A DNA stretch of 64,000 nucleotides from Sandaracinaceae bacterium. GTDB taxonomy: Bacteria > Myxococcota_A > Polyangia > Polyangiales > Houyiibacteriaceae. The notes beneath the pieces are model-generated. The model saw nothing but the letters and a program-made list of their open reading frames with translations. It did not search any database and was not told where the DNA came from. Position numbers and translations under genes: made by a program. Below are positions 57,002-64,000 of this stretch, in pieces (position 1 is the first letter of the stretch; every line of letters starts with the position of its first letter). Where the stretch lies: positions 3,552-67,551 of the forward strand of contig JADJJE010000030.1 in the NCBI GenBank assembly GCA_016706685.1, given 5' to 3'.

Positions 57002-58624
57002 ATGCCGAACCCTCGTCGCTTTGGGACCAGGATGCGAAGACTATGCGGGGTGGCGCTGCTCGGCGTCATGGCTTGCGACACGCCCGCTCCCATCGAGGAG
57101 CAGCCCCCGTGCCAGACGTCCGTGGTCCGCCGATTGGCTGTCTACAGCCCGCCCGACGAGGTCGACCTCTTGCTGGTCGTCGACGACTCCGCCTCCATGA
57201 GCGGTGAGCAAGCTGAGCTGGGCGCCGAGGTGGCGCGGGTGCTGCGCTCGCTCCCTTGGCTGGGTCAGCTGGACACCAGCCTGCACGTGGGGGTGGTGTC
57301 CAGCGACTTGGGCGCAGGCGGCGGCGGCTCCCTCAGCGAGGGTTGCAGCTATCCGCTCGGGCGTGATGGCCGCATGCTGCGGGCGCACACGGGTGGCGAC
57401 CCCAGCTGCACGGCGGTGTCCGAAGCGCTGCCGTACGTCACGGTGGAGGCGGGGGACAACCTGGATGACATCGCCGACCGGGTGGGCTGCCTGGTGCACA
57501 CCGGCGCGGGTGGCTGTGGCTTCGAGCAGCCCCTCGAGGCCGCGCTCAAGGCGCTGACACCGGCCGCGTTCGAGCTGCGCTTTCAGCAAGAGCGCGGTGG
57601 CGTGATCGAGAGCGACACGGGCGGGCACGGCAGCGGCGCGAACGCGGGCTTCCTCCGGGAGAACTCGCTGCTGGTCATCGCGATCATCACCGACGAAGAC
57701 GACTGCTCCAGCGCGGACATGGACCTCTTCTCGCCCAGCGGCGCGGACCCGCAGTACCCCTCGCCCGTCACGGGGCCCAGCGGGGACCCTCTTGTGCAGT
57801 GCTCCGCGCACCCCTCGGCGCTCCATCCCGTGCAGCGCTACGTGGATGGCTTCCGCGCTCTGCGTCCCGGCATGGAGCACTACCTGGTCTTCGTGGTGGT
57901 CGGGGGTGTCGACGACGCGCTGCTGCGCGCCCACTCGGAGGCCTCCCTCATCAACGATGTCGAGTACCTCGAGACGGACTACGCGGCGCTGCTCGCGGAG
58001 CCGGGTATGCAGGAGGTGGTGGACAGCAGTGGACTGGCGCTCGTCCCCGCATGCACGCGTCCAGCGCCGGACGACCCCGAGAACGCCGCGCTGGAGCGCG
58101 CGGCCGCCCCACCCCGGAGGCTGATCGCCGTGGCCGAGGGGTTGCTCCACACCGGCGCCGCGAGCGCGCTCATCTCGGTGTGCAGCGCGGTGGACACCGC
58201 GGCCAGCGACCATCGCCTCGACCTCGGTCGCCTCGGGCCGCTGTCCGGCGACCTCTATGCGCAGCACTTCGACCACTTCGCGTACGGCCTGCCGCGCCCC
58301 ATGGAGCGCGACGCCAACCACCTCGTGCAGTGCCGCGTGACCGAGCCCCTGCGCGTAGGGCTCCGCTGCGAAGGTCTCCCCGGGCGCACCTTCATGGCGT
58401 GGGACGAGCAGCGCGAGGTCTGCGAGATCACGCAGCTGGGTGTACCCCCCGGAGAGCGCGTGCAGGGAGCGACCATCGCCGGGGCCGGGTGGTACTACGA
58501 CGACTTCAACGCGTGGATCGACTACTACGGGGAGCAGGCGGTTCAGTTCACCCTGAGTGGGACCCCGCGCGCTGGCTCGAGGGTCTACGTGGAGTGCCTC
58601 GAGCAGGTCTGCGAAGCGGAGTGA
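57002..58624 (+). CDS. lipoprotein with von Willebrand A-like domain
   Basis: A 540-aa lipoprotein (lipobox GVMAC) behind GGAGAG. The mature part opens with PPDEVDLLLVVDDSASMSGE, which contains a DxSxS MIDAS metal-binding motif. The rest of a vWA-like fold follows: SLHVGVVSSDLGAGGGGSL and NSLLVIAIITDEDDCSS. About 14 cysteines suggest disulfide bonds. This arrangement is common among myxobacterial secreted vWA lipoproteins, which are presumed to bind proteins. Partner unknown. Confidence 0.78.
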   Translation: MPNPRRFGTRMRRLCGVALLGVMACDTPAPIEEQPPCQTSVVRRLAVYSPPDEVDLLLVVDDSASMSGEQAELGAEVARVLRSLPWLGQLDTSLHVGVVSSDLGAGGGGSLSEGCSYPLGRDGRMLRAHTGGDPSCTAVSEALPYVTVEAGDNLDDIADRVGCLVHTGAGGCGFEQPLEAALKALTPAAFELRFQQERGGVIESDTGGHGSGANAGFLRENSLLVIAIITDEDDCSSADMDLFSPSGADPQYPSPVTGPSGDPLVQCSAHPSALHPVQRYVDGFRALRPGMEHYLVFVVVGGVDDALLRAHSEASLINDVEYLETDYAALLAEPGMQEVVDSSGLALVPACTRPAPDDPENAALERAAAPPRRLIAVAEGLLHTGAASALISVCSAVDTAASDHRLDLGRLGPLSGDLYAQHFDHFAYGLPRPMERDANHLVQCRVTEPLRVGLRCEGLPGRTFMAWDEQREVCEITQLGVPPGERVQGATIAGAGWYYDDFNAWIDYYGEQAVQFTLSGTPRAGSRVYVECLEQVCEAE

Positions 58625-58684
58625 CGCGACGCGCACCGTTGCAACGCGCGCGGGGCTTCCCGTAACATCGGGGTGACATCCCCC

Positions 58685-59098
58685 ATGCCCATCTACTTCA
58701 AGCCCCTGTCGGAGACGCGCTACTCGTTCGAGTACGTGGGGGCCGTCAGTGATGACGACGTGGACACAGCCGAGACGCAGTGGCTGACGGCCATGCGCAA
58801 CGCCGACGCCGCGGGCCGGCGGCTGGTGCTCTTCGTGGATGGCCTGCGCTCCGAGGGCATGAGCGCCAAGCAGCGCCAGGTCACGGCCGACTTCAGCATC
58901 AAGCACGAGGGGCTCATTCGGCGCGTGTGCGTGGCCCAAGCGGTCACGCTCGACAGCGCGCTCCAGCGCGGCATCCTCACGGCCATCTTGTGGCTCAAGC
59001 CACCGCCCACCGAGCTGCGCGCATTCAAGACGCGCGCCGAAGCCGAGGCCTTCCTCGACGAAGTCGAGCGCAAGAACAACCTCGCGCGCTCCGCCTGA
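58685..59098 (+). CDS. STAS/SpoIIAA-like small protein
   Basis: A 137-aa soluble protein. The fold pattern (YSFEYVGAVSDDDVDTAETQ, RRLVLFVDGLRSEGMSAKQR, then RVCVAQAV and a C-terminal helix FKTRAEAEAFLDEVERK) matches SpoIIAA-like/STAS-related proteins common in Myxococcota. The strands of the protein at 62586 follow the same order. GTG 58673 is an alternative start. Function unknown. Confidence 0.6.
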   Translation: MPIYFKPLSETRYSFEYVGAVSDDDVDTAETQWLTAMRNADAAGRRLVLFVDGLRSEGMSAKQRQVTADFSIKHEGLIRRVCVAQAVTLDSALQRGILTAILWLKPPPTELRAFKTRAEAEAFLDEVERKNNLARSA

Positions 59099-59138
59099 CG
59101 CGCCGCTCCCCCCGAGCAGCGCGCCAGCCATCATCACG

Positions 59139-60623
59139 TCAGCCGCCGACGGCGATCTGCTTCATGGCGGTCATGTGGCCGCGCAGCACGGCGCCGATCT
59201 TCTCGACCGGGTGCGCCTCGATGGCCTGGTTGACCTTCAGCAGCTTGAGGTTGTCCACCTGCTGGCTGCCCTTGCCGAAGGCCTTGCCGATGACGTCGCT
59301 CTTCTGCTTGGCCATGAAGGGCGCGAGGAGCGGCACGGCGGCGTGGCTGAACAGGTAGCAGCCGTACTCGGCGGTGTCGCTGATGACCTTGTTCATCTCG
59401 TAGAGCTTCTTGCGCGCGATGGTGTTCGCGATCAGCGGCGTCTCGTGGAGCGACTCGTAGTAGGCCGACTCGGGCTTCATGCCCACGTCCACCATGCACT
59501 CGAACGCCAGCTCCACGCCGGCCTTGCACATGGCCACCATGAGCACGGCGTGGTCGAAGTACTCCTGCTCGGCGATGTCGAAGTTGCCGGCCGGGGTCTT
59601 CTCGAACGGCGACTCGTTGGTGGCTGCGCGCCAGCCCAGCAGGTTCTTATCGTCGTTGTCCCAGTCCGCCATCATGGTGGTGCTGAAGTGCCCGGTGATG
59701 ATGTCGTCCTGGTGCTTCTCGAACAGCGGGCGAAGAATGCCGCGCAGCTCCTCGCTGAGCTCGAACGCCTTGATCTTGGCGGGGTTGCTCAAGCGGTCGA
59801 GCATGAGCGTGAGGCCGCCCTGCTTGAGCGCCTCGGTGATGGTCTCCCACCCGTACTGCACCAGCTTGCTGGCGTAGCCCGGGTCGATGCCCTCCTCCAC
59901 CATCTTGTCGAAGCAGAGCAGCGCGCCGGTCTGCAGCATGCCGCAGAGGATGGTCTGCTCGCCCATGAGGTCGCTCTTCACCTCGGCGATGAAGCTGGAC
60001 TCGAGCACGCCCGCGCGGTCACCACCGGTCGCGGCGGCGTAGGCCTTCGCGATCTCGAGGCCGTCACCGTTGGGGTCGTTCTCGGTGTGCACGGCGATGA
60101 GCGTGGGCACGCCGAAGCCGCGCTTGTACTCCTCGCGCACCTCGGTGCCCGGGCACTTGGGGGCCACCATGACCACCGTGAGGTCGGGGCGAATCTTCTG
60201 GCCCTCCTCCACGATGTTGAAGCCGTGGCTGTAGGCGAGCGTGGCGCCCTGCTTCATGAGCGGCATGACGCTGGCCACGACGTCGGCGTGCTGCTTGTCG
60301 GGGGCGAGGTTGCAGACCAGGTCGGCCGTGGGGATCATCTCGTCGTAGTTGCCGACCTTGAAGCCGTTCTGCGACGCGTTCAGGAAGCTCTGGCGCTTGC
60401 TGTCGATGGCGCCCTGGCGCAGCGCGTAGCTCACGTCCAGGCCCGAGTCGCGCATGTTGAGGCCCTGGTTGAGGCCCTGCGCGCCGCAGCCCACGATGAC
60501 CACCTTCTTGCCCTTGAGCTTCTCGATGCCGTTGAACTCGCTGGCGCTCATGAAGCGGCAGCGGCCGAGCTGGTCGAGCTTCTGGGCCATGGTGAGGGTG
60601 TTGAAGTAGTTCTGACGCGCCAT
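59139..60623 (-). CDS. ilvC: ketol-acid reductoisomerase, class II (long form)
   Basis: This 494-aa enzyme converts acetolactate to dihydroxyisovalerate using NADPH and Mg. VVIVGCGAQGLNQGLNMRDS is the cofactor motif and VAPKCPGTEVREEYKRGFG follows. The length and the duplicated helical C-terminal domain are those of the enterobacterial and plant class II enzyme, not the short class I form (about 330 aa). It is the second BCAA locus in the window and is divergent from ilvY. GGAGAG precedes the start. Confidence 0.95.
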   Translation of the reverse strand: MARQNYFNTLTMAQKLDQLGRCRFMSASEFNGIEKLKGKKVVIVGCGAQGLNQGLNMRDSGLDVSYALRQGAIDSKRQSFLNASQNGFKVGNYDEMIPTADLVCNLAPDKQHADVVASVMPLMKQGATLAYSHGFNIVEEGQKIRPDLTVVMVAPKCPGTEVREEYKRGFGVPTLIAVHTENDPNGDGLEIAKAYAAATGGDRAGVLESSFIAEVKSDLMGEQTILCGMLQTGALLCFDKMVEEGIDPGYASKLVQYGWETITEALKQGGLTLMLDRLSNPAKIKAFELSEELRGILRPLFEKHQDDIITGHFSTTMMADWDNDDKNLLGWRAATNESPFEKTPAGNFDIAEQEYFDHAVLMVAMCKAGVELAFECMVDVGMKPESAYYESLHETPLIANTIARKKLYEMNKVISDTAEYGCYLFSHAAVPLLAPFMAKQKSDVIGKAFGKGSQQVDNLKLLKVNQAIEAHPVEKIGAVLRGHMTAMKQIAVGG

Positions 60624-60699
60624 CGTGATCTCTCCGGAAGGTGGGGTCCTTCTTTGTAAGGGGCGCGGGGCCGGCTGCCAATGTTGCGCCTGCGTCTAT

Positions 60700-60730
60700 T
60701 TTGCGTACTCTGTGTTGCAGGAAACGCAAT
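60700..60730. promoter_or_regulatory. putative IlvY operator between ilvC and ilvY
   Basis: TTGCGT (60701-60706) and ACGCAA (60724-60729) form an inverted repeat with a 17-nt spacer. Inside, TGC-N12-GCA resembles the T-N11-A core of LysR-type sites. It ends just before the ilvY GTG at 60733, as expected for autoregulation plus activation of ilvC. Confidence 0.5.
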
Positions 60731-60732
60731 AC

Positions 60733-61668
60733 GTGTCCCAAACCCTCCTCGAAGCCTACGAGCCGTTCTTGCATCTGAGCGAGACGCTTCGGTTTTCGCG
60801 CAGCGCCGAGGCGCTGGCCATGAGCCCGTCCGCGCTCACCCGCTGCATCCAGCGCTTGGAAGAAGACCTGGGCCAGGCGCTCTTCGTGCGGGACCGCCGC
60901 AAGGTGGCGCTCACGCGGGCGGGGCACATCTTCCGCGAGCACGCGCAGAAGCAGCTGGCCGCGCACCGTGAGCTGCTGGAGGCGTTGGCGGCCGAAGAGC
61001 AGTCCCCCAGCGGGGAGCTGCGCCTCGCCTGCACGGTGACGGCCTGCCACTCGGTGCTGCCCGAGCTGCTGGCGCGCTGCCGCGAGACGTTCCCGGCCAT
61101 CGCGCTCCAGCTGCGCACGGGCGACGCGGCGCGCTCCCTGCAGCAGCTGCACGCCGACGAGGTGGACATGGCGGTGGTGCCCGCGCCCGACGTGCCGGAC
61201 CCCGACCTGCGCTACGTGAACCTGGCGGTCACTGGGCTCACCTTCGTGGCCCCCGCGGCCGATGACGAGCTGCAGCGCCGCGCGCGTGCGGGCGGTGGCG
61301 AGTGGGATGGGCTGCCCGTGATCCTGCCGCGCCGAGGGCTCGAGCGTGACCGCGCCGACGCGTACTTCCGCGAGCAGGGCGTGACCCCCACGCGCTACGC
61401 CGAGGTGGACGGCAACGAGGCCATCCTCGCGATGGTGTCGCTCGGCTGCGGCGTGGGCCTGGTGCCCGAGCTGGTGCGCGTGGGCAGCCCGCTCCGGGAC
61501 GCGATTGCGGCGGTGGACGTGAAGGACGCGCCGCCCGGGTTCGCGGTAGCGTTGTGTGCCAAGCGACGGACGCTGGAGCGCCGGGCGATGGCGGCGTTCT
61601 GGGAGCTGGCCGAGGCGCGCGCGGTGCCGGCGGTGCAGGCGGTGAAGCGCGGGAGGAAGAAGCGATGA
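60733..61668 (+). CDS. ilvY: LysR-type activator IlvY
   Basis: A 311-aa LysR regulator. The N-terminal HTH has FSRSAEALAMSPSALTRCIQ then RLEEDLGQALFVRDRRKVAL, which is the IlvY style. The effector domain ends in GCGVGLVPELV. In Escherichia coli IlvY binds acetolactate or acetohydroxybutyrate and activates the divergent ilvC. The same divergent arrangement is present here with 109 bp between the genes. GTG 60733 was chosen because it directly precedes the conserved SQTLLEAYEPFLHL. Confidence 0.9.
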   Translation: MSQTLLEAYEPFLHLSETLRFSRSAEALAMSPSALTRCIQRLEEDLGQALFVRDRRKVALTRAGHIFREHAQKQLAAHRELLEALAAEEQSPSGELRLACTVTACHSVLPELLARCRETFPAIALQLRTGDAARSLQQLHADEVDMAVVPAPDVPDPDLRYVNLAVTGLTFVAPAADDELQRRARAGGGEWDGLPVILPRRGLERDRADAYFREQGVTPTRYAEVDGNEAILAMVSLGCGVGLVPELVRVGSPLRDAIAAVDVKDAPPGFAVALCAKRRTLERRAMAAFWELAEARAVPAVQAVKRGRKKR

Positions 61669-62132
61669 GTGGACGCATCAGCGCGCTCGAGATGGCCGTG
61701 GGCTTCGAGATCGGCGCGTATGATCGAGTGCAGCTCGCGGACTGGGTGGATACGGAAGTCATGGCGTGCGACCGCATCGAGGGACCGCTGCTGGAGTTGA
61801 CCACGCTGGGGGACAAGAGCGACCACGCCATCGTCGCGGACCTACTCGAGCTCGCGGGGGGTCTCGCTGCGGGCCGCATGCACCTCGTCATTGCGTGCAT
61901 GGGTAGAATGGTCGAAGCGGAGCGCGTCGACCTGGGTCTCGCCATCGCACACCTCTACGCCCAGGCGTACGGAGGCAACGACCTCACGGAAGACGAACGG
62001 AGCGCGCTGCTCCATCTCGAGTACGGATACGAGCTGGCCGTGGCACAAACCTGGGGAACACTGGACGACGTGCGCGCAGAGTTCTTCGCCTTCACCTCCC
62101 GCTACCGACACCTGCTCGCCAGCGTGCGCTGA
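61665..62132 (+). CDS. small helical protein of unknown function, coupled to ilvY
   Basis: A 155-aa acidic, helical protein starting MSGRISALEMAVGFEIGAYD. The ATG overlaps the ilvY stop (ATGA) and has GGAGGAAG upstream, so it is co-translated with ilvY. No family is recognised and there is no obvious link to amino-acid synthesis. Confidence 0.6.
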   Translation: MSGRISALEMAVGFEIGAYDRVQLADWVDTEVMACDRIEGPLLELTTLGDKSDHAIVADLLELAGGLAAGRMHLVIACMGRMVEAERVDLGLAIAHLYAQAYGGNDLTEDERSALLHLEYGYELAVAQTWGTLDDVRAEFFAFTSRYRHLLASVR

Positions 62133-62142
62133 GCCCCGCGCG

Positions 62143-62586
62143 CTACTCGAGCCCCGCCAGCACCGCCGGCGTGATCTCCCCGAACGTCAGCACGTCCCCA
62201 CCGTGGTCGCGCGCGAACGCCTCCGCGGCCTCGCGGCCATCGAGCGGCACCAGGTCCGCGCCCATGGGGCTGCGCAGGTCGCTGCCGCGCACGTAGAGCA
62301 GCGCGTCCGCAGGCCGGCTGGTCTGCGAGTAGTACTCCGTGACCGTGAGCGTGAGGTCGCGCCCCGCCCCCGCCGCGGCGGCATAGCGCAGCAGGCACTT
62401 GGGCCCGTCGAAGTGCTGCGTGGCACCCCCAGGCTCGCGCGCGCTGGCGGCCCACTGCGGGGCGTCGTCCGCGTACATGCCGCACTGAGCGCAGCGCGGG
62501 CGCTCGTCGCTCGTCGAGCCACACGCCACCAGGGCCGCGCTCGTGAGCGCGAGCGTGACGCCCAACAGCAGCGTGCACGCCCGCAT
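62143..62586 (-). CDS. NosL-like copper-chaperone lipoprotein
   Basis: A 147-aa lipoprotein (lipobox ALVAC). The mature part has the NosL pattern: RCAQCGMYADDAPQWAASAR, then HFDGPKCLLRYAA, YVRGSDLRSPMGADLVPL, and a final HGGDVLTFGEI. NosL-type proteins bind Cu(I) through the cysteine/methionine motif and help assemble nitrous-oxide reductase. No nosZ or other nos gene is in this window, so it may serve another copper enzyme. The start overlaps the upstream stop (TGATG). Confidence 0.8.
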   Translation of the reverse strand: MRACTLLLGVTLALTSAALVACGSTSDERPRCAQCGMYADDAPQWAASAREPGGATQHFDGPKCLLRYAAAAGAGRDLTLTVTEYYSQTSRPADALLYVRGSDLRSPMGADLVPLDGREAAEAFARDHGGDVLTFGEITPAVLAGLE

Positions 62587-63032
62587 CACGCTGCCCCTGC
62601 GCTCTTGGGGGGCGGCACGGGCGTGTCGCGCGGCGCCTCGTTGGCCCACGCGATGGCGCCCTCCACGTCGTTGGGGAACACGCGCCGCTCCGGGAAGAAG
62701 CGGCTGGCGCTGGCGATCACGCGCAGCAGCAAGCCCATGATCGGGTGCCCGTCGGCCGTGACCACCGCGCTGCGGCGAATGCGGTCCCCCTGCGGGTTGG
62801 CCGACGCGAGCTGCGCGAAGCGGATGCAGTCCCGCACGGTGGGCAGCCGCGTGGCGAAGCGCACGTCGCTGATGATGGCGAGCACCTCCCGGTCCTCCAG
62901 CGCTTCGTTGATCACGTCGAGGTAGCGAGCGAAGGCTGCGGTCCCCCGCATGGCGCCGCGCGAGGTCACCAGCGCCGCCACCCCGTGCCGGGTCCAGCTG
63001 CACTCGTAGCCGATGTCCTCGTCATCACTCAC
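62586..63032 (-). CDS. STAS/SpoIIAA-like small protein
   Basis: A 148-aa protein with the order strand-helix-strand (YECSWTRHGVAALVTSRGAM, LAIISDVRFATRLPTVRDCI, RRSAVVTADGHPI) and a C-terminal helix with FFPERRVFPNDVEGAIAWAN. The FPERRVFxxxxEAxxWA type of ending is frequent in myxobacterial STAS-like proteins. It is translationally coupled to the NosL-like gene. Function unknown. Confidence 0.6.
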   Translation of the reverse strand: MSDDEDIGYECSWTRHGVAALVTSRGAMRGTAAFARYLDVINEALEDREVLAIISDVRFATRLPTVRDCIRFAQLASANPQGDRIRRSAVVTADGHPIMGLLLRVIASASRFFPERRVFPNDVEGAIAWANEAPRDTPVPPPKSAGAA

Positions 63033-63097
63033 TGCCGAGTCCTAGCTCAGGCCGGGCAGGTCCCGCCACCCCGCTACAGTAGAAATAGTGCAGTGGA

Positions 63098-63119
63098 AGT
63101 GAAATCACTCCTTATATAT
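63098..63119. promoter_or_regulatory. inverted repeat and TATATATA tract upstream of 63191
   Basis: AGTGA-AA-TCACT (63098-63109) is followed by an AT-rich CTTATATATA. It is about 70 bp before the ATG at 63191 and 66 bp before the divergent start at 63032. It may be a promoter or operator, and the direction cannot be fixed. Confidence 0.35.
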
Positions 63120-63190
63120 ACCGGCTGAGCCTCTGTGGGTGGCTGCAGAGGTCGCTTGTCAGCCACACGTGGCCGGGCTCTCCTACCGGC

Positions 63191-64000
63191 ATGTCTCCCA
63201 ACCTGGTGGACGACACCCGCAACGTCATCGTGTTCTTCGGCCTCGGGGCGGTGGGCGCCACCATGCTGACCTGCTTGGCGGAGCTGGCCGAACGTGACGG
63301 CACGCCGGTGCGCTTCGTGGTGTTCGCGCGCGACCCCGACAGCGCGCGAGACGCGCTGTTCCACGCCGAGCGCTACTTCGAGAACGTGGACTTCGTGGGC
63401 TTGCCCGCCTTCGATCCGGTGTTCGCGCTGGACCCCGCGTACGCGCCGCTGCTGGCCAACGCGTGGTTCCTGGTGAACGCCGCGCTCCCTGCGTTCAACC
63501 GGCCCATGCTGGTGCTGGCCGAGGCGCTGGGTGTGCACGCGGTGGACCTGGCCTCGGACATGTATGGCGACGAGACCAAGCGCTCGCTGACCTTCGAGCA
63601 ATACGAGTTCGACGCCGGGCTGCGCGCGCGAGGGGCGGCTGCGCTGATCAACCTGGGCGTGTCGCCGGGCATCACCAACTTCTTGGTGGGTCAGCGCATC
63701 CATGCGCTGCGGGCCACGGGGCGCAAGGGCCTCAGCATCGAGCGCATCGATCTCTACCTGCTCGAGGACATCGACTCCGATGAGCTGGTGTTCTCGTGGT
63801 CGCCCATCGTGGCGCTCGAGGAGCTGGCGCAACAGCCACGCGTCATCGACGGTGGGCGCCTGGTGGTGCTCGAGCCGTTCTCCATGCCGCGCTCGTACAC
63901 GTTCCAGCACGAGACCCAGCCCACGCGCATGTACCCGCTGTACCAAGAGGAGCTGCTGTCGTTCCGCCGCTCGTTCCCGGGGATCGCGGCTATCTCGGTG
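63191..64000 (+). CDS. saccharopine-dehydrogenase-like NAD(P)-binding protein (3' truncated by window edge)
   Basis: The frame is open from ATG 63191 to the window end, 270 codons. The N-terminal Rossmann motif is VIVFFGLGAVGATML. Further markers are AVDLASDMYGDETK and the conserved ALINLGVSPGITNFLVGQRI, as in saccharopine dehydrogenase/carboxynorspermidine-type enzymes. The typical family is 350-450 aa, so the substrate domain continues beyond the window. The reaction is not determined. Confidence 0.75.
   Translation, partial: MSPNLVDDTRNVIVFFGLGAVGATMLTCLAELAERDGTPVRFVVFARDPDSARDALFHAERYFENVDFVGLPAFDPVFALDPAYAPLLANAWFLVNAALPAFNRPMLVLAEALGVHAVDLASDMYGDETKRSLTFEQYEFDAGLRARGAAALINLGVSPGITNFLVGQRIHALRATGRKGLSIERIDLYLLEDIDSDELVFSWSPIVALEELAQQPRVIDGGRLVVLEPFSMPRSYTFQHETQPTRMYPLYQEELLSFRRSFPGIAAISV

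Noticed and set aside
55822..57093. A 423-codon minus-strand frame
   Set aside because: Serine/arginine-rich antisense shadow of the kinase and the next gene. No start signal.

Overview
The window is 64 kb of very GC-rich, gene-dense chromosomal DNA. I infer a Myxococcota genome, probably a Polyangia/Sandaracinaceae-like lineage. The signs are many lipoproteins with a GC-type lipobox, a MopE-type aspartate-rich repeat protein, an AgmX/TonB-C-type lipoprotein, a membrane-anchored Ser/Thr kinase, hybrid histidine kinases and unusual LuxR-tailed regulators. I see no rRNA or tRNA genes, CRISPR array, prophage or intact insertion sequence.

Layout. 0-9 kb: an acyl-CoA ligase, a SulP anion transporter, an MFS transporter, a GH172/DUF2961 lipoprotein and a glycine-rich lipoprotein. 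9-13 kb: a CBS-pair protein, a NarL-type two-component pair, NudC and a DUF2845 protein. 13-21 kb: a minus-strand branched-chain amino-acid operon, ilvB-ilvN-leuA-leuC-leuD-cimA, headed by a complete transcription attenuator. 21-33 kb: accessory genes, including an AbiE toxin-antitoxin pair with a palindromic operator, a degenerate cytochrome-oxidase-II-like cytochrome c, a GST, a tandem-repeat protein and an ABA4-like membrane protein. 33-44 kb: a large MopE/FG-GAP surface lipoprotein, a CHAD protein, a divergent P450/TetR pair, an SDR, a lipoprotein and a LuxR-type regulator with two HTH domains. 44-47.5 kb: a compact sigma factor-flavoprotein-MFS unit in which the first two proteins end in cysteine-pair tails. 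47.5-58.6 kb: a two-gene unit of unknown function, a hybrid histidine kinase, two more LuxR-type genes, a Ser/Thr kinase and a vWA lipoprotein. 58.6-64 kb: ilvC with divergent ilvY, NosL-like and STAS-like small proteins, and the start of a saccharopine-dehydrogenase-like gene.

How the genes work together. The two ilv/leu loci supply acetohydroxyacid synthase, ketol-acid reductoisomerase, isopropylmalate synthase, isopropylmalate isomerase and citramalate synthase. The cell can therefore probably make isoleucine from pyruvate. leuB, ilvD and ilvE must lie elsewhere. The first locus looks controlled by leader-peptide attenuation and the second by IlvY.

Two cautions. At least five genes (ilvB, a hypothetical at 28.2 kb, the repeat protein at 29.7 kb, the MopE protein and the MFS gene at 46.4 kb) each need one single-base correction to restore a full-length frame, and nudC lacks a sensible stop. 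So many single-base breaks, one of them in a core biosynthetic gene, suggest residual assembly indels rather than real decay. Also, many genes have a TANNNT hexamer 6-8 nt before the start codon and no ribosome binding site, which suggests widespread leaderless transcripts.
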